From: Polaribacter reichenbachii
Lineage (GTDB): Bacteria > Bacteroidota > Bacteroidia > Flavobacteriales > Flavobacteriaceae
DNA: 64,000 nucleotides
Assembly (NCBI RefSeq): GCF_001975665.1
Contig: NZ_CP019419.1
Span: 2,339,501-2,403,500, forward strand
Direction: 5' to 3'
Made by a program: the position numbers and the translations under genes. The notes below the pieces were generated by a model. It was not told where the DNA came from. It saw nothing but the letters and a program-made list of their open reading frames with translations, and did not search any database. This document shows, piece by piece, positions 1-8,223 of this stretch. Each line of letters begins with the position of its first letter. Within the stretch, counting starts at the first letter, position 1.

Positions 1-828
1 ATCAATAGATTTAGTGAAAATGCTGCCTGGGGTGCAGACTTTAAATATTTTTCTTTAGGGCAAATCGACTTAACTAATGATGATGGTAGTGATAATGGTT
101 CTATAAATCCAAATGAATTTGTAGCAACAGGTTCTTATGCTTTAAAATTAAGTGAAACTTTTTCTATGGGGGTTTCTTTAAAATACATTCGTTCTAACTT
201 AGCATTTAATGGTACTTCTGGTAATGCTTTACAACCCATTAATTCTTTTGCTGTGGATGTTTCTGGATATTACCAATCTTACGAAGAAAACTATGGTAAT
301 TTTAACGGGCGATATAGAATAGGATTTAATATTGCGAACATTGGACCAAAAGTTTCTTACACACCAGGTGAAGAAGATTTTATACCAACAAATTTAAAGT
401 TTGGTGGTGGTTTTGATTTTATTTTAGATGATTATAACATCATTTCTACAAACATTGAATTTACTAAATTATTAGTACCAACTCCACAAGAAGATGGTTC
501 TGATGAAGAAAAAGGATGGATACAAGGTATATTTGGTTCTTTTGGAGATGCTCCAGGAGGATTTAGTGAAGAGTTAAGCGAATTTACTTATGCTTTAGGT
601 GCAGAATATTTATACAACAATGCTTTTGCTTTAAGAGCAGGATATTTTCACGAAAGTCCAGATAAAGGAAACAGACAATATTTTACTTTAGGTGGTGGAT
701 TTAAAACCAACGCATTAAATATAGATTTATCTTATTTGATTAATTCTTCTGATGTAAATAATCCATTAGAAAACTCATTACGTTTTTCTTTATCTTTTGA
801 TTTAGGAGAAATTTACGATAATTACTAA
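1..828 (+). CDS. porV: Type IX secretion outer-membrane protein PorV (LptO), 3' part
   Basis: The reading frame is open from base 1, so the N-terminus lies outside the window; about 275 residues remain. PorV is an outer-membrane beta-barrel of the FadL type that works in the type IX secretion system, carrying secreted cargo with C-terminal signals to the PorU sortase complex at the cell surface. The visible part has alternating amphipathic strands, glycine-rich turns, a Ser-Phe-rich C-terminal strand (LRFSLSFDLG) and the acidic surface loop around EDGSDEEKG that fit the family. A hairpin with a T-run follows the stop by about 35 bp and separates it from cdd, which often follows porV in flavobacteria. 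Assignment is by overall resemblance; a generic FadL-like barrel is the alternative. Confidence 0.82.
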   Translation: MNRFSENAAWGADFKYFSLGQIDLTNDDGSDNGSINPNEFVATGSYALKLSETFSMGVSLKYIRSNLAFNGTSGNALQPINSFAVDVSGYYQSYEENYGNFNGRYRIGFNIANIGPKVSYTPGEEDFIPTNLKFGGGFDFILDDYNIISTNIEFTKLLVPTPQEDGSDEEKGWIQGIFGSFGDAPGGFSEELSEFTYALGAEYLYNNAFALRAGYFHESPDKGNRQYFTLGGGFKTNALNIDLSYLINSSDVNNPLENSLRFSLSFDLGEIYDNY

Positions 829-862
829 AATTGATTTTTTTTTAGTAGATTTATAACAATAT

Positions 863-890
863 AAAAGCAGTCAAATAAGGCTGCTTTTTT
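863..890 (+). terminator. Rho-independent terminator after porV
   Basis: AAAAGCAG (863-870) can pair with CTGCTTTT (881-888) over a 10-nt loop, and the second arm runs into a T-tract. It sits between the porV stop and the cdd start. Confidence 0.75.
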
Positions 891-904
891 TGACCAATTT
901 ATTT

Positions 905-1387
905 ATGAAAAAAATTGAAATAGCTACAACTGCTACATTATATAATGATGTGTCAGAACTCTCTTCAGAAGACAAAATGTTGATGAACAAAGCTATTGAA
1001 GCCAGACATAAAGCCTATGCTCCCTATTCTAAATTTAATGTAGGCGCAGCTTTGTTATTAGAAAATAACGAAATTATTTTAGGTAACAATCAAGAAAACG
1101 CAGCCTATCCTTCTGGTATGTGTGCAGAAAGAGTTGCAATTTGGAAAGCAGGTTCTGATTTTCCAGGAGTTAAAATCTTAAAATTAGCAATTACTGCAAG
1201 TTCATCGATTACTAAAGTTGATAAACCTGTAGGTCCTTGTGGCGCTTGTAGGCAATCTTTATCAGAATATGAAATAAAGCAAAAACAATCATTTCCTATT
1301 TTGTTTATGGGCGAAGTTGGTGAAATTGTAAAAACAGAATCACTACTTTCTTTATTGCCTTTTTCTTTTGATAGTTCGTACTTGTAA
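905..1387 (+). CDS. cdd: Cytidine deaminase
   Basis: A 160-residue zinc enzyme that hydrolyses cytidine and deoxycytidine to uridine and deoxyuridine in pyrimidine salvage. The zinc and catalytic motifs are plain: MCAERVA (the CAE variant of HAE, with the proton-shuttling Glu) and GPCGACRQ (PCxxC). The substrate-binding segment YSKFNVGAAL and NQENAAYPSG also match. Length is slightly above the usual 130-150 because of an N-terminal extension of roughly 25 residues, common in Bacteroidota copies. An in-frame TTG exists at 890, but it overlaps the porV terminator tail, so the ATG at 905 is preferred. It is probably transcribed alone; the downstream 300 bp holds repeats rather than a gene. Confidence 0.93.
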   Translation: MKKIEIATTATLYNDVSELSSEDKMLMNKAIEARHKAYAPYSKFNVGAALLLENNEIILGNNQENAAYPSGMCAERVAIWKAGSDFPGVKILKLAITASSSITKVDKPVGPCGACRQSLSEYEIKQKQSFPILFMGEVGEIVKTESLLSLLPFSFDSSYL

Positions 1388-1392
1388 AATTT

Positions 1393-1682
1393 CATGCAAG
1401 ATTTTTAGAATCTTTTTAGTATGCCAAAACTGTGAAATCAATTAAGGAAATACAAATAAAGAAGAAGACTTTATATTCTCCTGCAAGGTTTCCAAAACCT
1501 TGTAGGTATGCAAAATTACTTATTAAAATTAAGTTAGAGTTAATTCAATAATACACACAACATCCTGCAAGGTTTTTAGAACCTTGTAGGTATATAAAAA
1601 CTATTTATTTGAATTAAATATTTATTAATTTTAGAGGTAGAAGTACAACATCCTGCAAGGTTTCCAAAACCTTGTAAGTATT
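1393..1682. repeat. Four regularly spaced palindromic repeats
   Basis: This gene-free stretch holds a 30-32-bp imperfect palindrome four times: 1393-1422 (degenerate), 1479-1510, 1563-1594 and 1651-1682. Core arms are CCTGCAAGGTTT and AAACCTTGTAGG, forming a hairpin with one wobble pair, followed by TATG/TATA/TATT. Start-to-start distances are 86, 84 and 88 bp, while the AT-rich spacers of 52-56 bp do not resemble each other. It looks like a small cluster of REP-type elements rather than a CRISPR array. Confidence 0.8.
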
Positions 1683-1696
1683 TAAAAAAGTAACAA

Positions 1697-2080
1697 TTGA
1701 AACCAGATATCAGCTCAAGAAAAGACATCAAATTAATCATTACCAAATTCTACGATAAGTTACTAGTAGATGAAAAGATGCTGCCTTTTTTCGAGGAAAT
1801 TGTTGCAAAAAATCAATTTGAACATCATCTAGAAATTATCACAGATTTCTGGAACGATATTTTGTTTGATACCCTTACTTACCAAAACAACGTGATGCAA
1901 AAACACTTGAATATAAATACTTTTATAAACTTAAAAGAAGCACATTTTGCTATTTGGGTATCGTATTTTTTTACCACGATTAATTTTTATTTTGAAGGAG
2001 AAAAAGCGCATCAAATGAAAAATAGAGCAAGCTCTATTGCAACAGTAATGAAGCTTAAGCTGAATATTTACAAGAATTAA
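1697..2080 (+). CDS. Group III truncated haemoglobin
   Basis: A 127-residue single-domain globin of the truncated (2-on-2) type. The group III signature is visible in the second half: the proximal haem-ligating His is His83 in the motif HFAIW, followed by the F-G and H-helix pattern FFTTINFYFEGEKAHQMKNR and RASSIATVM. The N-terminal half carries FYDKLLVDEKMLPFF, a typical A/B-helix segment, and FWNDILF. Such proteins bind O2 or NO and are linked to nitrosative-stress or low-oxygen respiration; the exact ligand role here is not shown by sequence. The start is TTG at 1697, 14 bp after the last palindromic repeat; no better ATG lies upstream in frame. It is apparently a single gene. Confidence 0.85.
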   Translation: MKPDISSRKDIKLIITKFYDKLLVDEKMLPFFEEIVAKNQFEHHLEIITDFWNDILFDTLTYQNNVMQKHLNINTFINLKEAHFAIWVSYFFTTINFYFEGEKAHQMKNRASSIATVMKLKLNIYKN

Positions 2081-2141
2081 AATTAAATAACATTAATTTT
2101 TTATCTATGATAAGTACTAAATTTTCTATTTGAGTTTTCCA

Positions 2142-2161
2142 TTACTATGCACGCATAGTAA
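2142..2161. promoter_or_regulatory. Operator-like perfect palindrome upstream of the ketosynthase gene
   Basis: TTACTATGC (2142-2150) and GCATAGTAA (2153-2161) form a perfect 9-bp inverted repeat around AC. It ends 49 bp before the chosen ATG at 2211. There is no T-tract, so a protein-binding site for a dimeric regulator (for example a MarR- or TetR-type protein) is more likely than a terminator. No such regulator gene is adjacent. Confidence 0.55.
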
Positions 2162-2210
2162 ATTGATTCAAACGGATTTTTATAACTTGCTTACTGAAAA
2201 TACTAATAAT

Positions 2211-3275
2211 ATGAATTCATCAAAAATTATCGGAACAGGAACTTTTATTCCTTCTTTAAAAATAGAAAATTCAGACTTTTTAAATGAAGATTTTTTAAAT
2301 GCAGATGGTACAACTTTTGCTGCAACAAACGATGTAATTGTAGAGAAATTTAAAGCAATTACAGGAATTGAAGAAAGGCGTTACGCACCAGAAAAATATA
2401 AAACATCAGATATGGCTTTCTTTGCTGCTCAAAAAGCTGTAGAAAATGCAAACATAAACCAAGAAGATTTAGATTATATTATTGTAGCTCATAATTTTGG
2501 TGATTTAAAAAAAGGGATAATTCAAGGAGATACGCTGCCAAGTTTAGCCACTAGAGTTAAGCATAAATTAGGAATTAAAAATCCGAATTGTGTGGCTTAC
2601 GATATTTTATTTGGTTGCCCTGGTTGGATTGAAGGTGTAATACAAGCACAAGCTTTTATTAAAGCAGGTATTGCGAATAGATGCTTAATTATTGGAGCAG
2701 AAACTTTGTCTAGAGTTACAGATAGGTTTGATAGAGATTCTATGATTTATAGTGATGGAGCAGGAGCTTGTATTATAGAAAAAACAGCAGAAGAAGGTAA
2801 AGGAATATTAAGTCACGCAACACAAACTTACGCCAATGAAGAGGCTTATTTTTTACATTTTGGAGGTTCTTATAATAATGACGAAGACCAGAATGTGAGT
2901 TATATAAAAATGTTTGGGCGTAAAATTTATGAGTTTGCAATCACCAATGTTCCAGCAGCAATGAAATCTGCTTTAGACAAAAGCGGAGTGGAAATTGATG
3001 ATGTTAAGAAAATATTTATCCATCAAGCTAATGAAAAAATGGATGAAGCTATTGTAAAACGCTTTTATAGACTCTTTAAAAAACGAGTGCCAGCAGACAT
3101 TATGCCAATGAGTATTCATAAATTAGGAAATAGTTCTGTAGCCACTGTGCCTACTTTATTAGATTTAGTTTTAAAAGGAGAGATTGAAAACCAAGAAGTA
3201 AATGAAGGAGATGTAGTTATTTTTGCTTCGGTTGGTGCAGGAATGAATATCAATGCCATTGTGTATAAATTCTAG
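2211..3275 (+). CDS. 3-oxoacyl-ACP synthase III family protein (FabH-like)
   Basis: A 354-residue thiolase-fold condensing enzyme. The KAS III triad is complete: Cys136 in DILFGCPGW, His271 in IFIHQAN and Asn307 in KLGNSSVATVP. The glycine-rich C-terminal GAGMNI closes the active site. FabH enzymes condense an acyl-CoA with malonyl-ACP to start fatty-acid synthesis; members of this longer branch (354 against about 320 residues) may instead act on special acyl starters or in methyl-ketone/HMG-CoA-synthase-like chemistry. An upstream ATG at 2130 is in frame but would put the palindromic operator inside the coding region, and homology begins at MNSSKIIGTGTFIP, so 2211 is chosen. It is a monocistronic unit ending in a strong terminator. 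It is probably not the housekeeping fabH, which normally sits beside rpmF/plsX. Confidence 0.85.
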   Translation: MNSSKIIGTGTFIPSLKIENSDFLNEDFLNADGTTFAATNDVIVEKFKAITGIEERRYAPEKYKTSDMAFFAAQKAVENANINQEDLDYIIVAHNFGDLKKGIIQGDTLPSLATRVKHKLGIKNPNCVAYDILFGCPGWIEGVIQAQAFIKAGIANRCLIIGAETLSRVTDRFDRDSMIYSDGAGACIIEKTAEEGKGILSHATQTYANEEAYFLHFGGSYNNDEDQNVSYIKMFGRKIYEFAITNVPAAMKSALDKSGVEIDDVKKIFIHQANEKMDEAIVKRFYRLFKKRVPADIMPMSIHKLGNSSVATVPTLLDLVLKGEIENQEVNEGDVVIFASVGAGMNINAIVYKF

Positions 3276-3300
3276 TTTTACAGGTTAAGAATATTTTATA

Positions 3301-3345
3301 AACTGAGATTGTGTTATTCAAATAGCACAATCTCAGTTTTTTTAG
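3301..3345 (+). terminator. Strong terminator hairpin after the ketosynthase gene
   Basis: AACTGAGATTGTG (3301-3313) pairs with CACAATCTCAGTT (3326-3338), with further pairing inside, and runs into TTTTTTT. It isolates the toxin-antitoxin pair that follows. Confidence 0.85.
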
Positions 3346-3380
3346 TTTATCCTCAGACAAAAGATACTTTATAATTTTAG

Positions 3381-3415
3381 TTTTACGTAATAAATAATTA
3401 AATTTACACGTAAAA
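3381..3415 (+). promoter_or_regulatory. Putative autoregulated promoter of the toxin-antitoxin pair
   Basis: TTTTACGT (3381-3388) and ACGTAAAA (3408-3415) are an 8-bp inverted repeat that brackets TAAATTTA (3399-3406), a match to the Bacteroidota -7 box TAnnTTTG except for the last base. The second arm ends 9 bp before the antitoxin ATG. An antitoxin binding both arms would cover the promoter; this is inference. Confidence 0.45.
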
Positions 3416-3424
3416 ATAAATGTA

Positions 3425-3670
3425 ATGGATAAAAAACTCACATTAAGTCTTGATAAAACGATTATAGAAAGCGCAAAAAATTATGCTAAATCGAATAATA
3501 TTAGTTTGTCTAAACTTATTGAATCGTATTTAAAGACACTTACAAAACGAAAAGTACAGGCAACAGAAATAACTCCTTTAGTAGAAAGTTTAAGTGGAGT
3601 GATATCATTAGATAAAGATTTCGAGGTAAAAGACGATTATACTGATTATTTAATAGAAAAATATAAATAA
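3425..3670 (+). CDS. DUF6364-like antitoxin of a PIN toxin
   Basis: An 81-residue protein with an N-terminal ribbon-helix-helix-like segment (KKLTLSLDKTIIESAKNYAK then ISLSKLIESYLK), which is the DNA-binding part of many antitoxins, and an acidic C-terminal tail (DKDFEVKDDYTDYLIEKYK) of the kind that wraps the partner toxin. Its stop overlaps the PIN toxin start by one base (TAATG), the tight coupling normal for such pairs. It should neutralise the PIN RNase and repress its own promoter, where an inverted repeat flanks the -7 box. Resemblance to DUF6364 is from memory of the family pattern; a generic RHH antitoxin is the safer reading. Confidence 0.82.
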   Translation: MDKKLTLSLDKTIIESAKNYAKSNNISLSKLIESYLKTLTKRKVQATEITPLVESLSGVISLDKDFEVKDDYTDYLIEKYK

Positions 3671-4080
3671 TGAGGTTATTAATTGATACTAATATCGTTA
3701 TAGATTTACTTTCGAAAAGAGAAAATTTTTATGAAGAAGCTGCAGATTTATTTTCGAGAGCAGATAAAAATGAATTAGACTTATCTATTTCGTCATTAAC
3801 TTTTGCGAACACAAATTATATTCTCACAAAACTAACATCAGCAAAACAGGCCAGAGAAATATTAAGAAAATTTAAAGTGCTAGTAGATGTTTTAAGTTTA
3901 GATGATAAAATAACGGAATTAGCTTTAAGTGATGATAATTTTCCTGACTTTGAAGACGGTCTTCAATATTATTCTGCTATGGAAAATGAAATTGATATTA
4001 TAATAACAAGAAATAAAAAAGACTTTAAAAATTCTAAAATACCAGTTTTAACTGCTAAAGAATTTCTAGCTAGAACATAA
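3670..4080 (+). CDS. PIN-domain RNase toxin (VapC-like)
   Basis: A 136-residue PIN domain, the full length of a VapC-type toxin. Acidic metal-binding residues are in place: Asp6 in MRLLIDTN, the Glu95/Asp96 cluster in FPDFEDGLQYYSA and a late acidic position in ITRNKKDF (Asp118). Asn8 follows the first Asp as usual. Active-site integrity suggests a working Mg-dependent endoribonuclease that would cleave tRNA or rRNA when its antitoxin is lost; the target cannot be read from sequence. Translationally coupled to the upstream antitoxin. The pair stands between two terminator-bounded housekeeping genes, as for a small accessory insertion, but base composition does not stand out. Confidence 0.88.
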   Translation: MRLLIDTNIVIDLLSKRENFYEEAADLFSRADKNELDLSISSLTFANTNYILTKLTSAKQAREILRKFKVLVDVLSLDDKITELALSDDNFPDFEDGLQYYSAMENEIDIIITRNKKDFKNSKIPVLTAKEFLART

Positions 4081-4229
4081 TGTCTTTTATAAATACCTTG
4101 TATTTTTATTTAAACATTAATAATCTTTAAAACCCACATCAAAAAAAAACGAATTCTTAGCTATTTTAACGAATTCTAATCCGTAGAAAAAAATATAAAT
4201 TTCAGTGTTAAAAATTTAATCTGAAATAG

Positions 4230-4237
4230 TATTTTTG
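4230..4237 (+). promoter_or_regulatory. -7 promoter box directly before guaA
   Basis: TATTTTTG is a full match to the Bacteroidota -7 element TAnnTTTG and ends only 3 bp before the guaA ATG at 4241. A start site about 5-7 bp downstream would fall on or next to the start codon, giving a leaderless mRNA. No clear -33 TTG is seen at the expected spacing. Confidence 0.5.
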
Positions 4238-4240
4238 CGC

Positions 4241-5776
4241 ATGCAACAACACAACGTACTTATTTTAGATTTCGGTTCTCAATACACGCAATTAATTGCA
4301 AGAAGAGTTAGAGAATTAAACATTTACTGCGAAATTCATCCGTATAACAAATTACCAGAAAGTTTAGCTAGTTTTAAAGCTGTAATCTTATCAGGTAGTC
4401 CAAATTCTGTGAGAGGAGAAAATGTGCTTCATCCAGATTTATCAGAAATTAGAGGTAAAAAACCTTTATTGGCAGTTTGTTATGGTGCACAATATTTAGC
4501 GCATTTTTCTGGTGGAAAAGTAGCAGAATCAAACACAAGAGAATATGGAAGAGCAAATTTATCATTTATAAAAAGTGATGAAGCGTTCTTTAGAAATATT
4601 AATGAAGGCAGCCAAGTTTGGATGAGCCATTCAGATACCATTAAAGAATTACCTACAAATTCAGTGTTATTGGCAAGTACAAAAGATGTACAAAATGCCG
4701 CTTATAAAATTGAAGGTGAAAATACTTTTGCTATTCAATTTCATCCAGAGGTATATCACTCAAAAGACGGTAAACAATTATTGGCAAACTTTTTGGTAGA
4801 TATTGCCCAAGTAGAACAAACATGGACACCAGATTCTTTTGTAGAAAGTACTGTAGAAGCGATTAAAGAAAAAGTAGGTAATGATAAAGTTGTTTTAGGA
4901 CTTTCTGGAGGTGTAGATTCTTCTGTAGCTGCTGTTTTATTAAACAAAGCAATTGGTAAAAATCTGTACTGTATTTTTGTAAACAACGGACTTTTACGTA
5001 AAAATGAGTTCGAAACTGTATTGAAAAGATACGAAGGAATGGGTTTAAACGTTAAAGGGGTAGATGCCTCTGAACGTTTTTTGAAAAAGTTAGAAGGTAT
5101 CACAGATCCTGAAGGAAAAAGAAAAGCCATTGGTAATACTTTTATTGATGTTTTTGATGATGAAGCGCATCAAATTAAAGATGTAAAATGGTTGGCTCAA
5201 GGTACAATTTATCCTGATGTAATTGAATCAGTTTCTGTAAACGGAGGACCATCAGCAACGATTAAAAGTCATCATAATGTGGGTGGATTGCCAGATTATA
5301 TGAAATTAAAAATTGTAGAACCTTTAAGAATGATTTTTAAAGATGAGGTAAGAAGAGTAGGTGCTTCTTTGCATATTGATAAAGAATTGTTAGGACGTCA
5401 TCCATTTCCAGGACCTGGTTTAGGAATCAGAATTTTGGGTGATATTACTGCTGAAAAAGTTCGTATATTACAAGAAGTAGATGCCATTTTTATCAACGGA
5501 TTAAAAGAAGATGGTTTGTATGACAGCGTTTGGCAAGCAGGTGCAATGTTATTACCTGTAAATTCTGTGGGAGTTATGGGTGATGAAAGAACTTATGAAA
5601 AAGTGGTAGCCTTAAGAGCCGTAGAAAGTACAGATGGTATGACTGCAGATTGGGTAGATCTACCTTATAAATTTTTGCAAAAAACATCAAACAAAATCAT
5701 AAATCAAGTAAAAGGTGTAAATAGAGTTGTGTATGATATTAGCTCTAAACCACCTGCAACTATAGAATGGGAATAA
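4241..5776 (+). CDS. guaA: GMP synthase (glutamine-hydrolysing)
   Basis: A 511-residue two-domain amidotransferase making GMP from XMP, ATP and glutamine, the last step of guanine nucleotide synthesis. The N-terminal class I glutaminase has [16 protein letters not shown], nucleophile Cys80 in LLAVCYGAQ and the His-Glu pair in [10 protein letters not shown]. The synthetase half has the PP-loop [11 protein letters not shown] and the XMP-binding end [11 protein letters not shown] and [14 protein letters not shown]. The C-terminus KPPATIEWE is the standard ending. The ATG at 4241 matches family N-termini; a TTG six bases upstream is in frame but lies in the promoter box. A lipoprotein gene follows 5 bp after the stop, so the two may be co-transcribed. 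Confidence 0.97.
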   Translation: MQQHNVLILDFGSQYTQLIARRVRELNIYCEIHPYNKLPESLASFKAVILSGSPNSVRGENVLHPDLSEIRGKKPLLAVCYGAQYLAHFSGGKVAESNTREYGRANLSFIKSDEAFFRNINEGSQVWMSHSDTIKELPTNSVLLASTKDVQNAAYKIEGENTFAIQFHPEVYHSKDGKQLLANFLVDIAQVEQTWTPDSFVESTVEAIKEKVGNDKVVLGLSGGVDSSVAAVLLNKAIGKNLYCIFVNNGLLRKNEFETVLKRYEGMGLNVKGVDASERFLKKLEGITDPEGKRKAIGNTFIDVFDDEAHQIKDVKWLAQGTIYPDVIESVSVNGGPSATIKSHHNVGGLPDYMKLKIVEPLRMIFKDEVRRVGASLHIDKELLGRHPFPGPGLGIRILGDITAEKVRILQEVDAIFINGLKEDGLYDSVWQAGAMLLPVNSVGVMGDERTYEKVVALRAVESTDGMTADWVDLPYKFLQKTSNKIINQVKGVNRVVYDISSKPPATIEWE

Positions 5777-5781
5777 AGTAT

Positions 5782-7458
5782 ATGAAGCATTTAAAATTTT
5801 TTATTTTTCTGTGTATTTTAACATTCACAGTTTCTTGTGGTCAGCAGAAAAGATACATTCAGTATAAAGTGCAGCAAGGAGAAACAATGAGTAAAATTGC
5901 TGAAAAGTTGGCGATGAAAACTCCAGATTTAAAGCGATTAAACCCGGATGTAGAAGGCGAGCCTAGAGCAAACACTTTTTTAGTTGTACCAGAAAAAAAA
6001 CTAAATAATTTTAAAAATCAAGTAAAAGAAAGTGCTGAGGTTGTATCAGATTCAATTGCGAATACAACTAACTTAAATGAAGACGAAAGGCTTTTAGAAG
6101 AAATAAAAGAAAAGTTTGTAGTTTACGAAGTTAAAAAAGGGGATACTTTTTACAGCTTAAACAAAACTTTTGAGGTTTCTAGAGGAGAATTATTACAATT
6201 AAATCCAGAATTAAAAGAAGGTTTAAAAGTAGGAATGCTTTTAAAAATTAAAGAAATTCCGTTAGAAATTGTATCCGAAGAAATTTTTTATAACGATTAT
6301 ATCAATACAAATAAAAGTTTAAAAGTGGCTTTATTATTGCCTTTTAGAACGCATAAATACAGAAACGATTCACTTACTTTAAAAGAAATTTTTGATAGAA
6401 ATTCTACCTTACTAAACATCACTACCGATTTTTATTTGGGAGCAGAAATTGCCATAGATTCTTTACGAAGAAAAGGTGTTGATATAGAGTTTACCGTGTA
6501 CGATACTGGTAATAGAAGATCTAACCAAATTACGAATATTATTTCTAGAAATAACTTAAATAGTAATGATGTGGTTATTGGACCTTTGTATTCAGAAGAA
6601 GTTAGCACAGTAGCTTCTAATGTAAATATTCCTGTAATTTATCCTGTTTATTCTGATGATCAATCTGACTTTAGTGCTTCTAATATTGTAAAAACATCAC
6701 CAGAAAAAAAGGTGTTTAGAGAAGAATTAGAAAGGTATATCATAGAAAATATTAATAAAGTTGAAGTTGTAGCAGATAGTAATGAAATCCTTTTAAACAA
6801 TACTATTAATGAAAATGCTGTTTTGGATAGAGGTAATATTATAATTGTTAGTGATGATAACTATAAATCTAAACAAACTAGTAGAGCAATACAATCTAAT
6901 TTAAGTTTGGGAACTTCTGCTACTGTAAATGTATTATCGCCACAAAATGGTTATATCGCAAAAGAACGATTCTTAGAATTGTTAAAGCCAAATGCTAAAA
7001 ATTGGGTAATTATTGCTACTGATAATAATGTTGCAGTTTCTGATGCGATTAATAGTTTAATAAGTTTGCCAGAAGAAACTACTGTAAAAGTTTTTACTTT
7101 TGATAAAGGACGTGTGTACGACAGAATTGACAATAGAAAATTAGCTAAAATCGGTTTTACTTATGTAAGTGATGAGTTTGTTGATGAAAACTCTTTAAGC
7201 ACAAGAATATTTAATCAGCAATATCAAAAAAAGAACAAAGCTTTGCCTTCTTTTTACGCAACCAAAGGTTTTGATATTACTTATGATATTTTAATTCGAT
7301 TGGCTTCTGGTTATGATTTAAAATCCACTTTAAACGAAGGAATGTCTGAAAGAGTAGAAAGCAAGTTCGATTATAGAAACAGTACTTATCTTGCAGAAAA
7401 CCAAGGTTTATTTATTGTACAATACAATAAAGATTTGTCTTTAACTAGGTTAAAGTAA
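5782..7458 (+). CDS. LysM and type 1 periplasmic-binding-fold lipoprotein
   Basis: A 558-residue exported lipoprotein. The signal peptide MKHLKFFIFLCILTFTVSCG ends in a lipobox with the lipidated Cys at about residue 19. Two LysM modules follow, at about 26-70 (YKVQQGETMSKIAEKL) and 112-156 (YEVKKGDTFYSLNKTF), which bind peptidoglycan. From about residue 175 the protein has the fold pattern of LivK/LeuABC-type binding proteins (KVALLLPFR, FYLGAEIAIDSLR, VVIGPLYSEEV). It is common in flavobacteria next to guaA and is usually labelled an amino-acid ABC substrate-binding protein, although no permease is nearby. A cell-wall-anchored sensor or LpoA-like regulator of wall synthesis is an equally fair inference. 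ATG 5782 is preferred over 5767, which lies inside guaA. Confidence 0.8.
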   Translation: MKHLKFFIFLCILTFTVSCGQQKRYIQYKVQQGETMSKIAEKLAMKTPDLKRLNPDVEGEPRANTFLVVPEKKLNNFKNQVKESAEVVSDSIANTTNLNEDERLLEEIKEKFVVYEVKKGDTFYSLNKTFEVSRGELLQLNPELKEGLKVGMLLKIKEIPLEIVSEEIFYNDYINTNKSLKVALLLPFRTHKYRNDSLTLKEIFDRNSTLLNITTDFYLGAEIAIDSLRRKGVDIEFTVYDTGNRRSNQITNIISRNNLNSNDVVIGPLYSEEVSTVASNVNIPVIYPVYSDDQSDFSASNIVKTSPEKKVFREELERYIIENINKVEVVADSNEILLNNTINENAVLDRGNIIIVSDDNYKSKQTSRAIQSNLSLGTSATVNVLSPQNGYIAKERFLELLKPNAKNWVIIATDNNVAVSDAINSLISLPEETTVKVFTFDKGRVYDRIDNRKLAKIGFTYVSDEFVDENSLSTRIFNQQYQKKNKALPSFYATKGFDITYDILIRLASGYDLKSTLNEGMSERVESKFDYRNSTYLAENQGLFIVQYNKDLSLTRLK

Positions 7459-7580
7459 TTGAAATAAAAGCTATTTTATTTTTAGATTATAATTCGTAGT
7501 TATAAAAGAATGTTGTTAAATACAAGTCTTTTAGCAGCATTAAATTCTTTATATCATTAAAATAGAAACTTTATAAAACT

Positions 7581-7609
7581 AAAAAAATCCGCTTTAAGCG
7601 GATTTTTTT
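7581..7609. terminator. Bidirectional terminator between convergent genes
   Basis: AAAAAAATCCGC (7581-7592) and GCGGATTTTTTT (7598-7609) form a perfect 12-bp stem with A/T flanks that serve as a T-tract in either direction. It lies between the lipoprotein gene and the minus-strand membrane protein gene. Confidence 0.85.
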
Positions 7610-7643
7610 ATGATATGATATTTTACAAATGATGCTTATAAAC

Positions 7644-8159
7644 CTAGATTTTCTTCATCTGTTGTTTCATCATTTGCATTTGTTCTTTTAGCATACCGTG
7701 TTTGTCTAATTTTTTAGCTTCTGCCATTAAATTAGTTGCTTCACGTTTACGTCTTTTTGTCATTGCAATTCCTGCTAATTGTAGTTTAGCCATTGCCAAA
7801 TCATGATCCATAGATAAACCTAATTTTACCGCTTTTCTTAAATACTTTTCAGATTGTGTCATGTTAGTTTGGCTTAACATAATACCATGTAAATAATTAT
7901 AATAACCTTGTTGTTTCGTTATTAAAGCAGCTTCTGGATTTTTAATATAACCTAACCATTTTTGAGCAGCAGGAAAATTTTGTTTACGTAATTGTAAAAA
8001 AGCCAATAAAATAAATTCATTTTTAAAATAAAATAAAACGAAGATTCCAGCTAATAATAAGATAGAAATTCCGTTCATAATATTTCCTTGCGTAAATTCA
8101 TATACAGACCAAACTGTAATTAAACCTGCTAAAACTAATTTTATATTTTTATGAAACAT
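7644..8159 (-). CDS. Small membrane protein with TPR-like cytoplasmic part
   Basis: 171 residues, no recognised enzyme motif. Two closely spaced hydrophobic segments at about 7-23 and 30-46 (IKLVLAGLITVWSVYEF and GISILLLAGIFVLFYF) anchor it in the inner membrane. The rest is helical and resembles two or three degenerate tetratricopeptide units (QNFPAAQKWLGYIKNPEAAL, YLHGIMLSQTNMTQSEKYLRKAVKLG), ending in a Met- and Lys-rich coiled tail (KEQMQMMKQQMKKI). It is followed on the same strand by ccsBA upstream at 64 bp spacing, so the two could be linked. The function is unknown; a scaffold role in cytochrome assembly would be speculation. Confidence 0.6.
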   Translation of the reverse strand: MFHKNIKLVLAGLITVWSVYEFTQGNIMNGISILLLAGIFVLFYFKNEFILLAFLQLRKQNFPAAQKWLGYIKNPEAALITKQQGYYNYLHGIMLSQTNMTQSEKYLRKAVKLGLSMDHDLAMAKLQLAGIAMTKRRKREATNLMAEAKKLDKHGMLKEQMQMMKQQMKKI

Positions 8160-8223
8160 TTTGTGTTTTTAGTTATTAAAATTGAAAAGCAAAAATACAT
8201 TTTTATCTTAAAAAGATAATCAT

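Noticed and set aside
1393..1682. CRISPR array
   Set aside because: Only four copies with one degenerate; the repeat is a near-complete palindrome; spacers of 52-56 bp are AT-rich and far longer than usual; no cas genes are present.
3425..4080. Genomic island or prophage around the toxin-antitoxin pair
   Set aside because: No integrase, transposase, direct-repeat att site or tRNA was found, and the flanking genes are housekeeping.
4756..5130. Antisense reading frame inside guaA and the many similar frames inside other genes
   Set aside because: They run opposite to genes with clear catalytic motifs, have no family resemblance and reflect AT-rich codon use of the true strand.
7581..7609. Riboswitch or small RNA at the guaA/lipoprotein end
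   Set aside because: The structure is a simple symmetric hairpin between convergent genes, fully explained as a bidirectional terminator.
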